Origin: Corynebacterium sp. HMSC29G08
GTDB lineage: Bacteria; Actinomycetota; Actinomycetes; Mycobacteriales; Mycobacteriaceae
Reading direction: 5' to 3'
Assembly (NCBI RefSeq): GCF_001806875.1
Contig: NZ_KV786273.1
Coordinates: forward strand, 1 to 59,146
Length of the DNA stretch: 59,146 nt
The notes under the pieces are model-generated. The model ran no database searches. It had not been told where the DNA came from and worked only from the letters and a program-made list of their open reading frames with translations. How positions within the stretch are numbered: position 1 is the first letter of the stretch; each line of letters starts with the position of its first letter. A program made the position numbers and the translations under genes. Shown in pieces: positions 25,016-33,726 of the stretch.

Positions 25016-26541
25016 GTGTGAAAAACGCAGCTACGGCTGTATGCATCGGCGCGAGTATGTTGCTCTGTGCGTGTGCCCCAGCCGAGTCGGCCACCGGTGG
25101 GGGAGATGGTGGGAGGTTGGGCGTGGTGGCGTCGACAAGCATCCTGGCGGACGTTGTGCAGAATGTGGCGGGTGATGCTGCGGAAGTGACGCCGCTGATC
25201 CGACGCGGCGCGGATCCGCACAGCTATGAGCCGACGCTGCACGCCACGCGCGACATCGCGTACGCCGATGCGGTGTTTACTAACGGGCTGCTGCTGGAGC
25301 CGCAGGCGCTGACCCGCACGATTGCGTCGACGGCGCGGCCCGACGCGCACGTGGTGGCGCTGGCGGAACAGACCCAGCGCTACGGCTATGCGCCGATTCC
25401 GCTGGTGGAGGACGCCAGCCTGGACACGGTGTGGCTGGGCTTGCGGTTTGAGGCGGACCTTCCGGCTACGGCTGTGTCGGAACTTTCGCTCATCGGCGCC
25501 ACCGGCCCCGGCAAAGCCTTCGCCTTCATCCTTGGTACGTTTGGCACTCCGGAGTTGCTCTTTGACTCCGACGGCGGTTCCACCATGCTGCCCGTTGGGG
25601 CGCACACGCACGTGAGCTGGGCGTTCTCGGCGCCGGGGGTGTATGAGCTGCGGCTGCGGGCGTCTGTCAAGGACGCGGTGAACCTGCCTGAGTCAAGCGC
25701 CGCCGAGGAGACCATCACGGTGGTGGTGGGGCAGGACCCGGCGCAGGTCACACCCGGCAAGTTGGCAATTGAGCACGGACACGTGGACATTGCCACGCGT
25801 ATGGACGAGGCAGGCACCCACCTGACGCTGCACGCTGATGAGCACGGCGAGGTAAATCCCGCTGACGCCGTGGTGGTTGTGCCTACGACAACGCTGCAGC
25901 CGATTCCGCCGCAGCGCGAGTTTCGCTTCCTGGGCAACCCCGATGATGAGACGTACCTGCTTCCGCAGGCGGTGCTAGGACGCCACGTGCACGGTGAGTT
26001 GGACCCGCACATCTGGCACGATCCAGCGGCGATGAAGGCCGTTGTAGACGTGGTGCGCGATGAGCTTTCTGCCATCGACCCCAAGCACGCAAGCATGTTT
26101 GCCGCCAACGCGAAGCGCTACCAGGAAGAGCTGGATGAGGCGGACCAGACGGTGCGCGCCATGTATGAGCAGATTCCGGAAACGAACCGCAACCTGGTTA
26201 CCACTCATCACGGCTACGCCTATTTGGGCCGTGCCTACGGGCTGCGCATCGCGGGCTTTGTCACGCCGAACCCGAGTGTGGAGCCGAGCCCGCGTGACCT
26301 GCTGGCGCTGACTCGCACCTTGGAAAACCTTGATGTGCCTGCCGTGTTTGTGGAGTACGGCAGTGAGCAGGACACGCCCGTACTGAATCAGACGGCGGCG
26401 ATGCACGGGATACGCGTGTGCCCGATCTGGGGCGATTCCCTTGACCCGCCGGACCACGGGCCTGCGCAAACGTATGTGGAGTTTGTATTGGCCAACGGAG
26501 AATCAATTAGCAACTGTTTGAAAGGGCAACAACAACAATGA
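25012..26541 (+). CDS. Anchored-repeat ABC transporter substrate-binding lipoprotein with internal repeat module
   Basis: 509 residues; lipobox MLLCAC near residue 20. The outer parts form a ZnuA/TroA-type metal-binding protein: N-lobe RRGADPHSYEPTLHA; later parts ELDPHIWHDPAAM, TTHHGYAYLGRAYG and IWGDSLDPP. The ligand set reads His-His-His-Asp, a zinc-type site. Between residues ~125 and ~320 about 200 residues are inserted. They carry a choice-of-anchor M module (AHTHVSWAFSAPGVYEL) and a GHVDIATRMD start of a second, shorter one. This matches the described TIGR03772 architecture. GTG start overlaps the previous stop; the stop overlaps the next start. Confidence 0.85.
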   Translation: MSVKNAATAVCIGASMLLCACAPAESATGGGDGGRLGVVASTSILADVVQNVAGDAAEVTPLIRRGADPHSYEPTLHATRDIAYADAVFTNGLLLEPQALTRTIASTARPDAHVVALAEQTQRYGYAPIPLVEDASLDTVWLGLRFEADLPATAVSELSLIGATGPGKAFAFILGTFGTPELLFDSDGGSTMLPVGAHTHVSWAFSAPGVYELRLRASVKDAVNLPESSAAEETITVVVGQDPAQVTPGKLAIEHGHVDIATRMDEAGTHLTLHADEHGEVNPADAVVVVPTTTLQPIPPQREFRFLGNPDDETYLLPQAVLGRHVHGELDPHIWHDPAAMKAVVDVVRDELSAIDPKHASMFAANAKRYQEELDEADQTVRAMYEQIPETNRNLVTTHHGYAYLGRAYGLRIAGFVTPNPSVEPSPRDLLALTRTLENLDVPAVFVEYGSEQDTPVLNQTAAMHGIRVCPIWGDSLDPPDHGPAQTYVEFVLANGESISNCLKGQQQQ

Positions 26542-27428
26542 CAACAATGAAGAAGATTTCAGCACTCGTTACCGCAGCACTGATTGCAACGGCACCGGCA
26601 ATAGCGTTGGCGCCGTTGTCTACAGCCCAGGTGCAGGACAACAACCCGGCATTGCAGCAGGTAGTGGAAGCAAACGAGGCGATTGCCCCGCTGGGTGAGC
26701 GAACGGTGATTAGCGCGGGCCACGCCGACCTGGGCCCAATGTTTGTAGATGGCCAGCTGCAGTTCCTCGTGCGTGATGACACCCACACTCCAGCAGTGTG
26801 GCGCCATTTGGAGGACGTTGTCTTTGAGGTTAGCGACGCCGCCAAGCAAACTCTGCCGGAAACCAACGATTTTGATTTCACTGGCGCCAAGCCCGGCAGT
26901 GACGTGTGGGTCGTGCCTCAGACGGAGGTTGCAGGCGTGCCGTGGTTGGGGTGGAACTCGCAGGCGCCGTCCTTGCTGGAGCGCTCCACGAGCGGCATGA
27001 GCCTGGAGTACGGCGGGCACAGTGGCCCGGGTAGTTTTTCCCTGTTTGTGCAGCCGGGTGGTTTCCACGAGCCACAGCAGCTGTGGAACTCAAGCACGTC
27101 AGGTACGCAGTCCATGTGGGTGGAGCCGAACACGCACACCCACGCCAACTGGGTGTTCACTGAGGCCGGCGTGCAGCTGGTCAACGTGCGCGTGAACGTT
27201 GAGGACACTGAGGGCACCGTACACACGGATGAGCAGGTGTTGCGCTTTGCCGTATCGACGGATGCGAGCCAGGCGTTTGACGCAGAGTTTGACACAGTGT
27301 TTAAGGATGCAGCAGGTGGCGATGGGGCCCAAACAAGCACAAGCACCGGACTCATCGCCGGTGTGGGTATCGGCGTGCTGGTTTTGGCCGCAATTGCCTT
27401 TGTGCTGGTAAGGGGGCGTAAGAAGTGA
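26538..27428 (+). CDS. Choice-of-anchor M domain membrane-anchored surface protein
   Basis: 296 residues: signal peptide (residues 5-30, ending STAQA-like), one TIGR03769-like module, short linker, and a C-terminal transmembrane helix (TGLIAGVGIGVLVLAAIAFV) with RGRKK tail. Module landmarks are AGHADLGPMFVDG, VPWLGWNSQAPS and THTHANWVFTEAGVQ. No LPXTG-like motif stands before the helix, so it should stay in the membrane. The ATG overlaps the upstream TGA. Probably passes the ligand between the wall-anchored protein and the lipoprotein; this is inference. Confidence 0.85.
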   Translation: MTTMKKISALVTAALIATAPAIALAPLSTAQVQDNNPALQQVVEANEAIAPLGERTVISAGHADLGPMFVDGQLQFLVRDDTHTPAVWRHLEDVVFEVSDAAKQTLPETNDFDFTGAKPGSDVWVVPQTEVAGVPWLGWNSQAPSLLERSTSGMSLEYGGHSGPGSFSLFVQPGGFHEPQQLWNSSTSGTQSMWVEPNTHTHANWVFTEAGVQLVNVRVNVEDTEGTVHTDEQVLRFAVSTDASQAFDAEFDTVFKDAAGGDGAQTSTSTGLIAGVGIGVLVLAAIAFVLVRGRKK

Positions 27429-28186
27429 GGCCACACGCCATCACAGTGCGTGACCTGAGCGTGTCGTATCCGGGCCGCGAGGTGTTTCAGGGTGTGGATC
27501 TGACGTTGCGCGGCGGCGAGTTTACAGGCTTGCTCGGGCCGAATGGTGCGGGTAAAACCACGCTGATGCGGGCCATGTTGGGGCTTGTGCCGGTGAGCGC
27601 CGGCACGATCGAAGTTACCGGCTCACGCCCGATCCGCAACGTGGTTGGCTACGTGCCGCAGCGACACAACGTTGCCTGGGATTTTCCTATCGACGTCTAC
27701 GCCGCCACCCTCAACGCCACCCTGGGGCAGCGACCGTGGTACCGCCGCGCCGGCGAGCGCGAGCACACCTGGACACAGCGCGCACTGCGCATGGTGAACC
27801 TTGCTGACCTGGCTGATCGCCCGATCAGCGACTTGTCCGGCGGCCAGCGCCAACGCGTGCTCATCGCGCGCGCCCTGGTGCGCCGCCCGCGCATGCTGCT
27901 TCTTGACGAGCCTTTTACCGGCCTCGACATCCCCACCACCGAGCATCTTTTGGGGCTGTTTCGCAAGCTTGTGGACAAGGGCCTGGGCGTGGTCATGTCC
28001 ACCCATAACATCGCAGAAGCCGTCGACGCTTGTGATCGCCTCATCTTGTTTAAAGGGGGCGTGGTTGCAGATAGCAAGGTAGATCAGCTTGATAGCGCCA
28101 CGCCGTGGATGGACACCTTCTCTGTCACCGAAGACTCACCGTGGCTACGCGGGGTGCGCACGCATTTGGAGGCCAACTTTGCCTAA
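27425..28186 (+). CDS. Anchored-repeat ABC transporter ATP-binding subunit
   Basis: 253 residues from GTG 27425. Walker A GLLGPNGAGKTTLMRA (~residue 37), Q-loop VGYVPQRHNVAWDFP, signature LSGGQRQRVLIARA (~143), Walker B MLLLDEPFTGLD, switch His in MSTHNIAEA. It belongs to the ZnuC/MntB family and to the group linked with TIGR03769 surface proteins. It is a separate ATPase from that at 14712, so the window encodes two full metal importers. Confidence 0.92.
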   Translation: MRPHAITVRDLSVSYPGREVFQGVDLTLRGGEFTGLLGPNGAGKTTLMRAMLGLVPVSAGTIEVTGSRPIRNVVGYVPQRHNVAWDFPIDVYAATLNATLGQRPWYRRAGEREHTWTQRALRMVNLADLADRPISDLSGGQRQRVLIARALVRRPRMLLLDEPFTGLDIPTTEHLLGLFRKLVDKGLGVVMSTHNIAEAVDACDRLILFKGGVVADSKVDQLDSATPWMDTFSVTEDSPWLRGVRTHLEANFA

Positions 28187-29051
28187 CCTTATGCCCGAGA
28201 TTTCGTTCCTGCAGTTTCTTGCAGACATGGCCAACCCACAGCTGGCATTTTTGCCGCGCGCACTGTTGGCCGCGGTGATTGCCGCGCTGTTGTGTGCGGT
28301 TGTTGGGTGCTTTGTCGTGCTGCGCGGCATGGCGTTTATTGGAGACGCCGTCGCCCACGCTGTCTTCCCCGGCATCGCCGTCGCGTTCGCCCTGCAGACC
28401 TCGGTGCTGCTCGGTGGGGCGGTAGCCGGCACATTAGTGGCGGTACTGATCGCCGTGATGTCCCAACGCCGCACGATTAAAGAGGACTCCGTCATCGGCA
28501 TTGTGTTTACCGCCGCCTTTGCCGTGGGTTTGGTGATCATTTCCCGTGTGGAGGGCTATACCGGCTCCGTCAGCTCCTTCCTCTTCGGCTCTCTGACCGG
28601 TGTGAGTACCCGTGATTTGCTCATCAACGCAGTCGTCGGCGCGCTGATCGTTGGCGTGGTGATCGTGCTGCGCCCGTGGTTTAGCGCAGTCGCCTTGGAC
28701 CGTGAAACCGCCCGCGCCATGAGTTTGCCCGTCGCAGCACTGGACCTGGCGCTGTACTTGGCCGTTACCTTCGCCGTGGTGCTTGCCGTGCAGACCGTGG
28801 GCAACATCCTCGTCGTAGCGCTGTTGATCACCCCGGCCGCCGCCGCACGCATGTTTACTGACCGACTGGAGACCATGATGATCATCGCCGCGGCAATCGG
28901 CGCTACTGGCAGCTTGCTGGGTGTATGGCTGGCGTGGGCGTATGACTCACCAACCGGTGCAACTATCGTCCTCTCCGTCACCGTCCTGTTCGCACTCAGC
29001 TGGCTGTTTGCTCCACGACGAGGCGTATTAGCAAAGGCGGTGCACCCATGA
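28179..29051 (+). CDS. Anchored-repeat ABC transporter permease (ABC-3 family)
   Basis: 290 residues if translation starts at TTG 28179, favoured because GGAGG (28168-28172) stands 6 bases ahead; the ATG at 28191 would be 18 bases away. About eight hydrophobic helices. Family landmarks: GMAFIGDAVAHAVFPGIAVA, IKEDSVIGIVFTAAFAVG, SFLFGSLTGVSTRDLL and VGNILVVALLITPAAAA. It forms the membrane channel of the importer. Start overlaps the ATPase end, and the stop overlaps the next ATG. Confidence 0.9.
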   Translation: MPNLMPEISFLQFLADMANPQLAFLPRALLAAVIAALLCAVVGCFVVLRGMAFIGDAVAHAVFPGIAVAFALQTSVLLGGAVAGTLVAVLIAVMSQRRTIKEDSVIGIVFTAAFAVGLVIISRVEGYTGSVSSFLFGSLTGVSTRDLLINAVVGALIVGVVIVLRPWFSAVALDRETARAMSLPVAALDLALYLAVTFAVVLAVQTVGNILVVALLITPAAAARMFTDRLETMMIIAAAIGATGSLLGVWLAWAYDSPTGATIVLSVTVLFALSWLFAPRRGVLAKAVHP

Positions 29052-31249
29052 TCCTGAAACGTGGTGCAGCAGTAGTCGTTGCCGCACTTGCGCTTGCGGC
29101 CGCCCCCTACGTGCAGGCGGAACCCACTACTGCATCAAGTACTGGGCACAAGCCAGGCGCGCCGGGGCACAGCGTGACCCTGGATGCGGAGGTGGACCAC
29201 CCGTGCGCGGACCGCAAGCTGCTCTACCACTCCCACAACGACGCCCTCTACGGCACCCGCTCCGGCGGCAAGCTAGCGGTGATGGCGGTGGACGGCCAGC
29301 AGGTCACTACCCAGGACGCGGTCTGTTTCCGCCTGGCGCCGGATGCGGATACAGACGGCAACGACCTGTCTAAACTCACCATTCCTGACGACGGCACCTT
29401 GGACTTCCTCGGCCCCCGCGGCAGCGAATTGTGGGCCGCGCCCCAAAGCGTGGATTGGACCGACAACTGGCGCCCAATCTGGTCGGGCCTTGGCGCTTTC
29501 GATCCGGCGCATGAGCTGGATTCCGCGTCCATTCCGACAAACTTCAAGGGCGACGTCATGCACTTCGACCTACTTGAGATGGACGGCCCTGGCGACATCA
29601 ACGTCATGTTCACCAGCCGCGTCTACGAGCCGGAGCGGTTATTTGACTCCTCGGATCCGGACATGCGTACCATCACCTACGAGGTTGGCGGGCACGGCCA
29701 CTTCACGTGGACCTTCTCTAAGCCGGGCGTGTACGCACTGACGTGGCAGGGCAGGGCCGAGCTGAAGGATGGCAAAACCGAACGCTCCGAACCCGTCATC
29801 CAGTACTGGCTCGTTGGTGACGACGCAACTGTCGGCCTTCCCGACGGCACCACCACCGGCCTGCGCGCACCAAAGTCTTCAACGCCTGAGACCAGCACGC
29901 CGGAGACCAGCCCTACGACTACCACGGCACAGCCCTCGCCTTCGCCTTCGGCACCTTCGCCCTCGCCTTCGGCACCTTCGCCCTCGCCTTCGTCTTCGGC
30001 GCCGGTGCCGTCGTCAAGCAAACAAGCCCCGACGCAGCGCGTGGTTATCACGGCGGGGCACATGGATATGGCTCTGGTGAGCGATGGTGAGCAGATCAGC
30101 ACCATGCTTGTGGACGACTCGGACCCCCTCCACCCCGCGCACCGTCCCTCCGGTAGCTTCATTTTCGCCGTGCCGGACAAGGCGCGCACTGACCTGCCGG
30201 AAAACGTGCGCGGCAGCTTCCCGGGCAGCCCGGAAGCGATGTGGATTCTGCCGCAGGCGCAGGATCGAAGCCTGCCTTGGCTGGGTTTTTCCACCACAGG
30301 CCTAGCAGCAGATGCGATTGCAGACGGCAGCCGTGTCACCGTCAGCATGCGCAACGTCACCGGCCCAGGCCGCATTATGACCTGGCATGAAGACCTACGT
30401 GGTTTACGCATTGAGCTGGATTCTGCTGATTCCTCGAAGACCATCCAGTACCCAGTCAACGCGCACGACCATCAGGGCTTCGGATTTACGGAACCCGGCA
30501 TGTACACGGCGACGTTTGTGTACTCCGGCACCACACGCGCTGGTGAAGCGTTTGAAAAGGAGCTCGTGGCTAGTTTTGCGGTTGGTGACCACGCCATTGC
30601 CAACGCCCACGCCGACCCTAACGGTGCTGCAGGCGGGGCTAGCGGCGGGAACCTGACGGTGCAGCAGGCGCTGGCTGGCGGTATTCGTGACATAGGCAAA
30701 GAGATTAAGAAGATCGGCGACTCAATCACCCCCACCTCACGCGCCAAACAACCGACCACGACGCCAGTTGCGAAGCCGAGTGCGAAACTGACGTCTTCCG
30801 CTGCTGCTTCGCGCCCAACCGCTGCTGCTTCGCGCCCGACCGCTGCTGCACAACCGACTGCAGCAGCGCGGCAGAGTTCAGCGGCGCGGCCGACTTCCTC
30901 GGCGCACCCGACTTCCGCGACCCGCTCCGCAGCACCGACGACCCAGGCCGCAACAAGCACGTCTGCGGCAAGCGCTTCCACTGCCAACGAAGACACCTGG
31001 TCTAGCGGCATGCATCCGACTCAGACGGGGGCGGACCCGCAGGCCGAGTACGTTGCCGCCGGGACTGCCCCTGCTGGAGGTGGGTTCTGGGCTGGCCTTG
31101 CCATTGGTATTGGCGTAATGGCGCTCATTGGTGGCGGCGTGCTGTTCATCGCGGCCTGGAATCTCTTGCGCCGGTCGGAGCCGGGAGCTGTTTCGCTAAA
31201 CCCCGATCGCGCTGCAAACCCCGAGCACAACACCCCGAGTACGCCATAA
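29048..31249 (+). CDS. Large surface protein with two choice-of-anchor M modules
   Basis: 733 residues: signal peptide (1-25, ends VQAEP), a first module with an extended form (HSHNDALYGTRSGG, then GHGHFTWTFSKPGVY), a Pro/Ser/Thr linker, and a second module (AGHMDMALVSDGEQ, LPWLGFSTTG, AHDHQGFGFTEPGMY). A ~150-residue Ala/Ser/Thr/Pro stalk follows, then a C-terminal helix (FWAGLAIGIGVMALIGGGVL). No sortase motif is seen. Corresponds to the ABC-transporter-associated repeat proteins of this cluster type. The second module lacks the usual Trp after the His pair. The gene's last codons form one arm of the hairpin at 31216. Confidence 0.85.
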   Translation: MILKRGAAVVVAALALAAAPYVQAEPTTASSTGHKPGAPGHSVTLDAEVDHPCADRKLLYHSHNDALYGTRSGGKLAVMAVDGQQVTTQDAVCFRLAPDADTDGNDLSKLTIPDDGTLDFLGPRGSELWAAPQSVDWTDNWRPIWSGLGAFDPAHELDSASIPTNFKGDVMHFDLLEMDGPGDINVMFTSRVYEPERLFDSSDPDMRTITYEVGGHGHFTWTFSKPGVYALTWQGRAELKDGKTERSEPVIQYWLVGDDATVGLPDGTTTGLRAPKSSTPETSTPETSPTTTTAQPSPSPSAPSPSPSAPSPSPSSSAPVPSSSKQAPTQRVVITAGHMDMALVSDGEQISTMLVDDSDPLHPAHRPSGSFIFAVPDKARTDLPENVRGSFPGSPEAMWILPQAQDRSLPWLGFSTTGLAADAIADGSRVTVSMRNVTGPGRIMTWHEDLRGLRIELDSADSSKTIQYPVNAHDHQGFGFTEPGMYTATFVYSGTTRAGEAFEKELVASFAVGDHAIANAHADPNGAAGGASGGNLTVQQALAGGIRDIGKEIKKIGDSITPTSRAKQPTTTPVAKPSAKLTSSAAASRPTAAASRPTAAAQPTAAARQSSAARPTSSAHPTSATRSAAPTTQAATSTSAASASTANEDTWSSGMHPTQTGADPQAEYVAAGTAPAGGGFWAGLAIGIGVMALIGGGVLFIAAWNLLRRSEPGAVSLNPDRAANPEHNTPSTP
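29935..30005 (+). repeat. Tandem repeat encoding a Ser-Pro linker
   Basis: Repeats of about 21 bases (CCTTCGCCCTCGCCTTCGGC type) encode PSPSPSA units. A second, Ala/Arg/Thr-rich tandem (21 bases, two copies) is at about 30803-30850 in the stalk of the same protein. Confidence 0.7.
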
Positions 31250-31285
31250 AAACGCTACGTACTCGGGGTGTTGTACTCGGGGTTT
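31216..31285. terminator. 28-bp hairpin overlapping the stop codon, between convergent genes
   Basis: Left arm 31216-31243 lies in the last codons of the surface protein; right arm 31258-31285 is downstream. The arms match at 27 of 28 positions with a 14-base loop that contains the TAA stop. Each arm itself holds ACCCCGAG-type half repeats. There is no strong T run on either side, so a bidirectional terminator or RNA-processing/stability element is inferred. Confidence 0.7.
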
Positions 31286-31318
31286 AGCTGCAACGGCAGC
31301 AAAAGTAGCTAGCCAGTG

Positions 31319-31753
31319 CTACCTCGGCTTAGGCACGAAGTAGGTGAAGGTGAACTTGGCCAGGATGGCGTTGTCAAGAGAGGAGTGGATCTCAATCTCG
31401 TTGACAATCATGGTCCGGCCGACGCGGACAACGCTGGAGGTTGCAATCGCGTCGCCTTCGTTCTTGTTGGACACCACGTTGCCGGCAACGGACACGGCCA
31501 GCGGTACAACACCTTCCGGTGCGAGCTGCATGGCGTGCCAGGTACCCGTCAGATCAGCCAAGCCGAACAGTGCCGGGGCGGAGAACATGCCGCCAGGCTG
31601 CATGATCGCCTGGTGCAGCGGCATGCCGATCTTGACGTGCTCCTTGTCACCAGAGATGGGGTAGAGGCGCAGGGTCTGCATGACGTCCTGGACGCCACCG
31701 TCCTCACGGTAGAAGTGATCCCAGCGCTGCTGAAACTCGTTGCGCTCGCTCAT
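31319..31753 (-). CDS. PaaI/hotdog-family acyl-CoA thioesterase
   Basis: 144 residues with the single-hotdog pattern: MPLHQAIMQPGGMFSAPALFGLADLTGTW in the middle (the helix and catalytic Gly/Asp region), then LAVSVAGNVVSNKNEGDAIATSSVVRVGRT. Such enzymes hydrolyse aryl- or acyl-CoA esters. Last gene of the minus-strand aromatic operon, one base after the small orphan gene. With the CoA ligase upstream it could form a make-and-break pair for an aromatic or side-chain CoA ester. Substrate unknown. Confidence 0.8.
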   Translation of the reverse strand: MSERNEFQQRWDHFYREDGGVQDVMQTLRLYPISGDKEHVKIGMPLHQAIMQPGGMFSAPALFGLADLTGTWHAMQLAPEGVVPLAVSVAGNVVSNKNEGDAIATSSVVRVGRTMIVNEIEIHSSLDNAILAKFTFTYFVPKPR

Positions 31754-32077
31754 TTACTTCAGCTCCAATCCATCAATCTCGGTGCTTTGGCTGGCAACCC
31801 AATCCGGCTCCGCAACCATGAGGGAGAAATCCTGGCCGTCGCGCTGGGTGACATCCACCACGTAGTGCAGGCCAGCGGCTTCTGCCTCTTTGACGCCTTC
31901 GATGTTGTCCATGGGGACGGGGACAACGATGCGTCGGCAGTCAGGCTGCTCCTTGAAAATGGTGGCAACCGCATCGCGGATCTCGGCGGAGGTGCCGAGG
32001 TCGAGGACGACGTCGGTGCGTCCATAAGGGTAGGTGTGCTTCAGCGGGGAATCCGCAATGCTGCGATGGGTTAACAT
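31754..32077 (-). CDS. Orphan 107-residue protein in the aromatic operon
   Basis: Starts at ATG 32077, which overlaps the ligase TGA (TGATG) behind AGGAGG, so translational coupling is clear. The sequence has alternating strands and helices (RTDVVLDLGTSAEIRDAVAT, RRIVVPVPMD, GLHYVVDVTQ), and ends SLMVAEPDWVASQSTE. The GVKEAEAAGLHYVVDV segment is reminiscent of the C-terminal part of GNAT acetyltransferases, but the acetyl-CoA loop is not visible. I do not recognise the family. Its place between ligase and thioesterase suggests a role in the CoA-ester branch. Confidence 0.6.
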   Translation of the reverse strand: MLTHRSIADSPLKHTYPYGRTDVVLDLGTSAEIRDAVATIFKEQPDCRRIVVPVPMDNIEGVKEAEAAGLHYVVDVTQRDGQDFSLMVAEPDWVASQSTEIDGLELK

Positions 32078-33726
32078 CACTCCTCCTTATTCTGGGACTC
32101 AACTAGGGAGCTGTGTACGGAATCGGCGTCCTCGCCAAGCATGACGCGAACGTCCTGACGCAGCTGGATCTTGTTGATCTTGCCGGCAGGGTTACGCGGA
32201 ATCTCATCCACACACACCACCTTGCCCGGCAGCTTGTAGCGGGCAAGGTACTTGGCGCAGTGCTCGCGGATCTCTTCCAGGGAGATCTCCTTGCCGTCCT
32301 TGGTTTGCAAAACCGCGACGACAGCCTCACCCCATTTCGGATCCGGGACACCAACAACAGCGTTGGAAATGACATCGTCGTGCTCAGCCAGGATGCGCTC
32401 AACCTCGGCAGGGTAGACGTTCTCACCACCGGAAATGATCAGGTCCTTCAGGCGGTCCACGATGTAGTAGTAGCCGTCCTCATCGCGGTAGCCAATGTCA
32501 CCCGAGTGGAACCAGCCAGCGGAGTACGCCTTCTGAGTGGCATCCGGGTTATTCCAGTAACCAACCGCAACGTTCGGGCCCTTCACCCACAGCTCACCCG
32601 GAACGCCGACCTGCTTGATGCCCTGGCCGGTTTCCGTATCTACAAGCTTGATTTCCGTGTGCGGCATGGGGATACCACAGGAGCCGATCTTCTCCAGGGT
32701 GCGTGCCGGCGGCAGGTAGGTAGCAAACGGGGAAGTCTCCGTCAGGCCCCAAGCCTGCTGCACCACAACGCTCTTCGCCTCCCAGTAGGTGCGAATCAGT
32801 CGCGGCGGCACAGGGGCACCAGCACAAATGATGGCGCGTAGCGACGTCAGGTCAACGCCATCAAACGCAGGGTGTTGCGCCATACCCTCAAGCTGTGCCG
32901 GCACCAGGAACGCGGAGCCGATCTTGTACTTCTCCACCTCATCAAAGATGCGCTTCGGGTCAAACGCACGGTGCACGACCACGGTGTTGCCGCGGGCAAG
33001 AGCACGAACCGCAAAGGAGTTCAGCGCACCAACGTGGAACAGCGGGGCAGAAGCCAAGGTGGTGTCACCCACGCGGGAGTCCACCACGGTGTCCACGTTG
33101 ATTTGGTTCCACCACAGGTTGCCAAAGGTAATCTGTGCCCCCTTCGGCAGGCCAGTGGTACCAGAGGTGAACAGCAGCAGTGCCAGCTCAGACATGGTGC
33201 GCGGCATTGGTTTTTCTACCGCCGCGGTCTCAATGTCTTCCAGGTGGGACGTCTTGGACCAGTAGAGCGGGATGTCGCTCTCTGGCGGTGCGGCGGGGTC
33301 CGTGTCCACTGCCAAAACGTGGTGGCGTTCAATGCCGTACACACGCTTGGCCTCATCAAGGAAGGTGCCCTCCACAATGATGGAGTGCGGGGTACCCATG
33401 GCCAGCAGCTGGGAGATCTCACCAGAAGACAGGCGGAAGTTCAGCGGCATGAACACAGCACCGATCCACCACGACGCCATCAGGCCGTAGATGAACGAGC
33501 TGGAGTTCGCACCGAGGTAGGCAACGCGGTCGCCCTGCTGGACACCAGCCTCACGCAGGTGCGCAGCCCACTTCACAGCCGTGTCGCGGAAATGGGCGTA
33601 GTCCTGCTCCTCGCCCTCATACACAAGGGCGAGCTTTTCCGGCTGCCACTGTGCGGTGCGCTGCACCTGGGTGCACGGGTTTACGTCAAGGCTGGTTGGG
33701 TCATGTTCGACACCGAGGATCATCAT
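32077..33726 (-). CDS. AMP-forming acyl/aryl-CoA ligase
   Basis: 549 residues of the ANL superfamily. Core motifs: LLFTSGTTGLPKGAQITFGN (~residue 180, ATP loop), AWGLTETSPFATYLPP (~325), GYWNNPDATQKAYSAGWFHSGDIGYRDEDGY (seen in part as GWFHSGDIGY, ~420), DRLKDLIISGGENVYPAE and the C-terminal lysine in IPRNPAGKINKIQL. It adds CoA to a carboxylic acid. The acid is unknown; in this operon a phenylpropanoid or a ring-cleavage-derived side chain is plausible. It overlaps hcaB by 4 bases. Confidence 0.87.
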   Translation of the reverse strand: MMILGVEHDPTSLDVNPCTQVQRTAQWQPEKLALVYEGEEQDYAHFRDTAVKWAAHLREAGVQQGDRVAYLGANSSSFIYGLMASWWIGAVFMPLNFRLSSGEISQLLAMGTPHSIIVEGTFLDEAKRVYGIERHHVLAVDTDPAAPPESDIPLYWSKTSHLEDIETAAVEKPMPRTMSELALLLFTSGTTGLPKGAQITFGNLWWNQINVDTVVDSRVGDTTLASAPLFHVGALNSFAVRALARGNTVVVHRAFDPKRIFDEVEKYKIGSAFLVPAQLEGMAQHPAFDGVDLTSLRAIICAGAPVPPRLIRTYWEAKSVVVQQAWGLTETSPFATYLPPARTLEKIGSCGIPMPHTEIKLVDTETGQGIKQVGVPGELWVKGPNVAVGYWNNPDATQKAYSAGWFHSGDIGYRDEDGYYYIVDRLKDLIISGGENVYPAEVERILAEHDDVISNAVVGVPDPKWGEAVVAVLQTKDGKEISLEEIREHCAKYLARYKLPGKVVCVDEIPRNPAGKINKIQLRQDVRVMLGEDADSVHSSLVESQNKEE

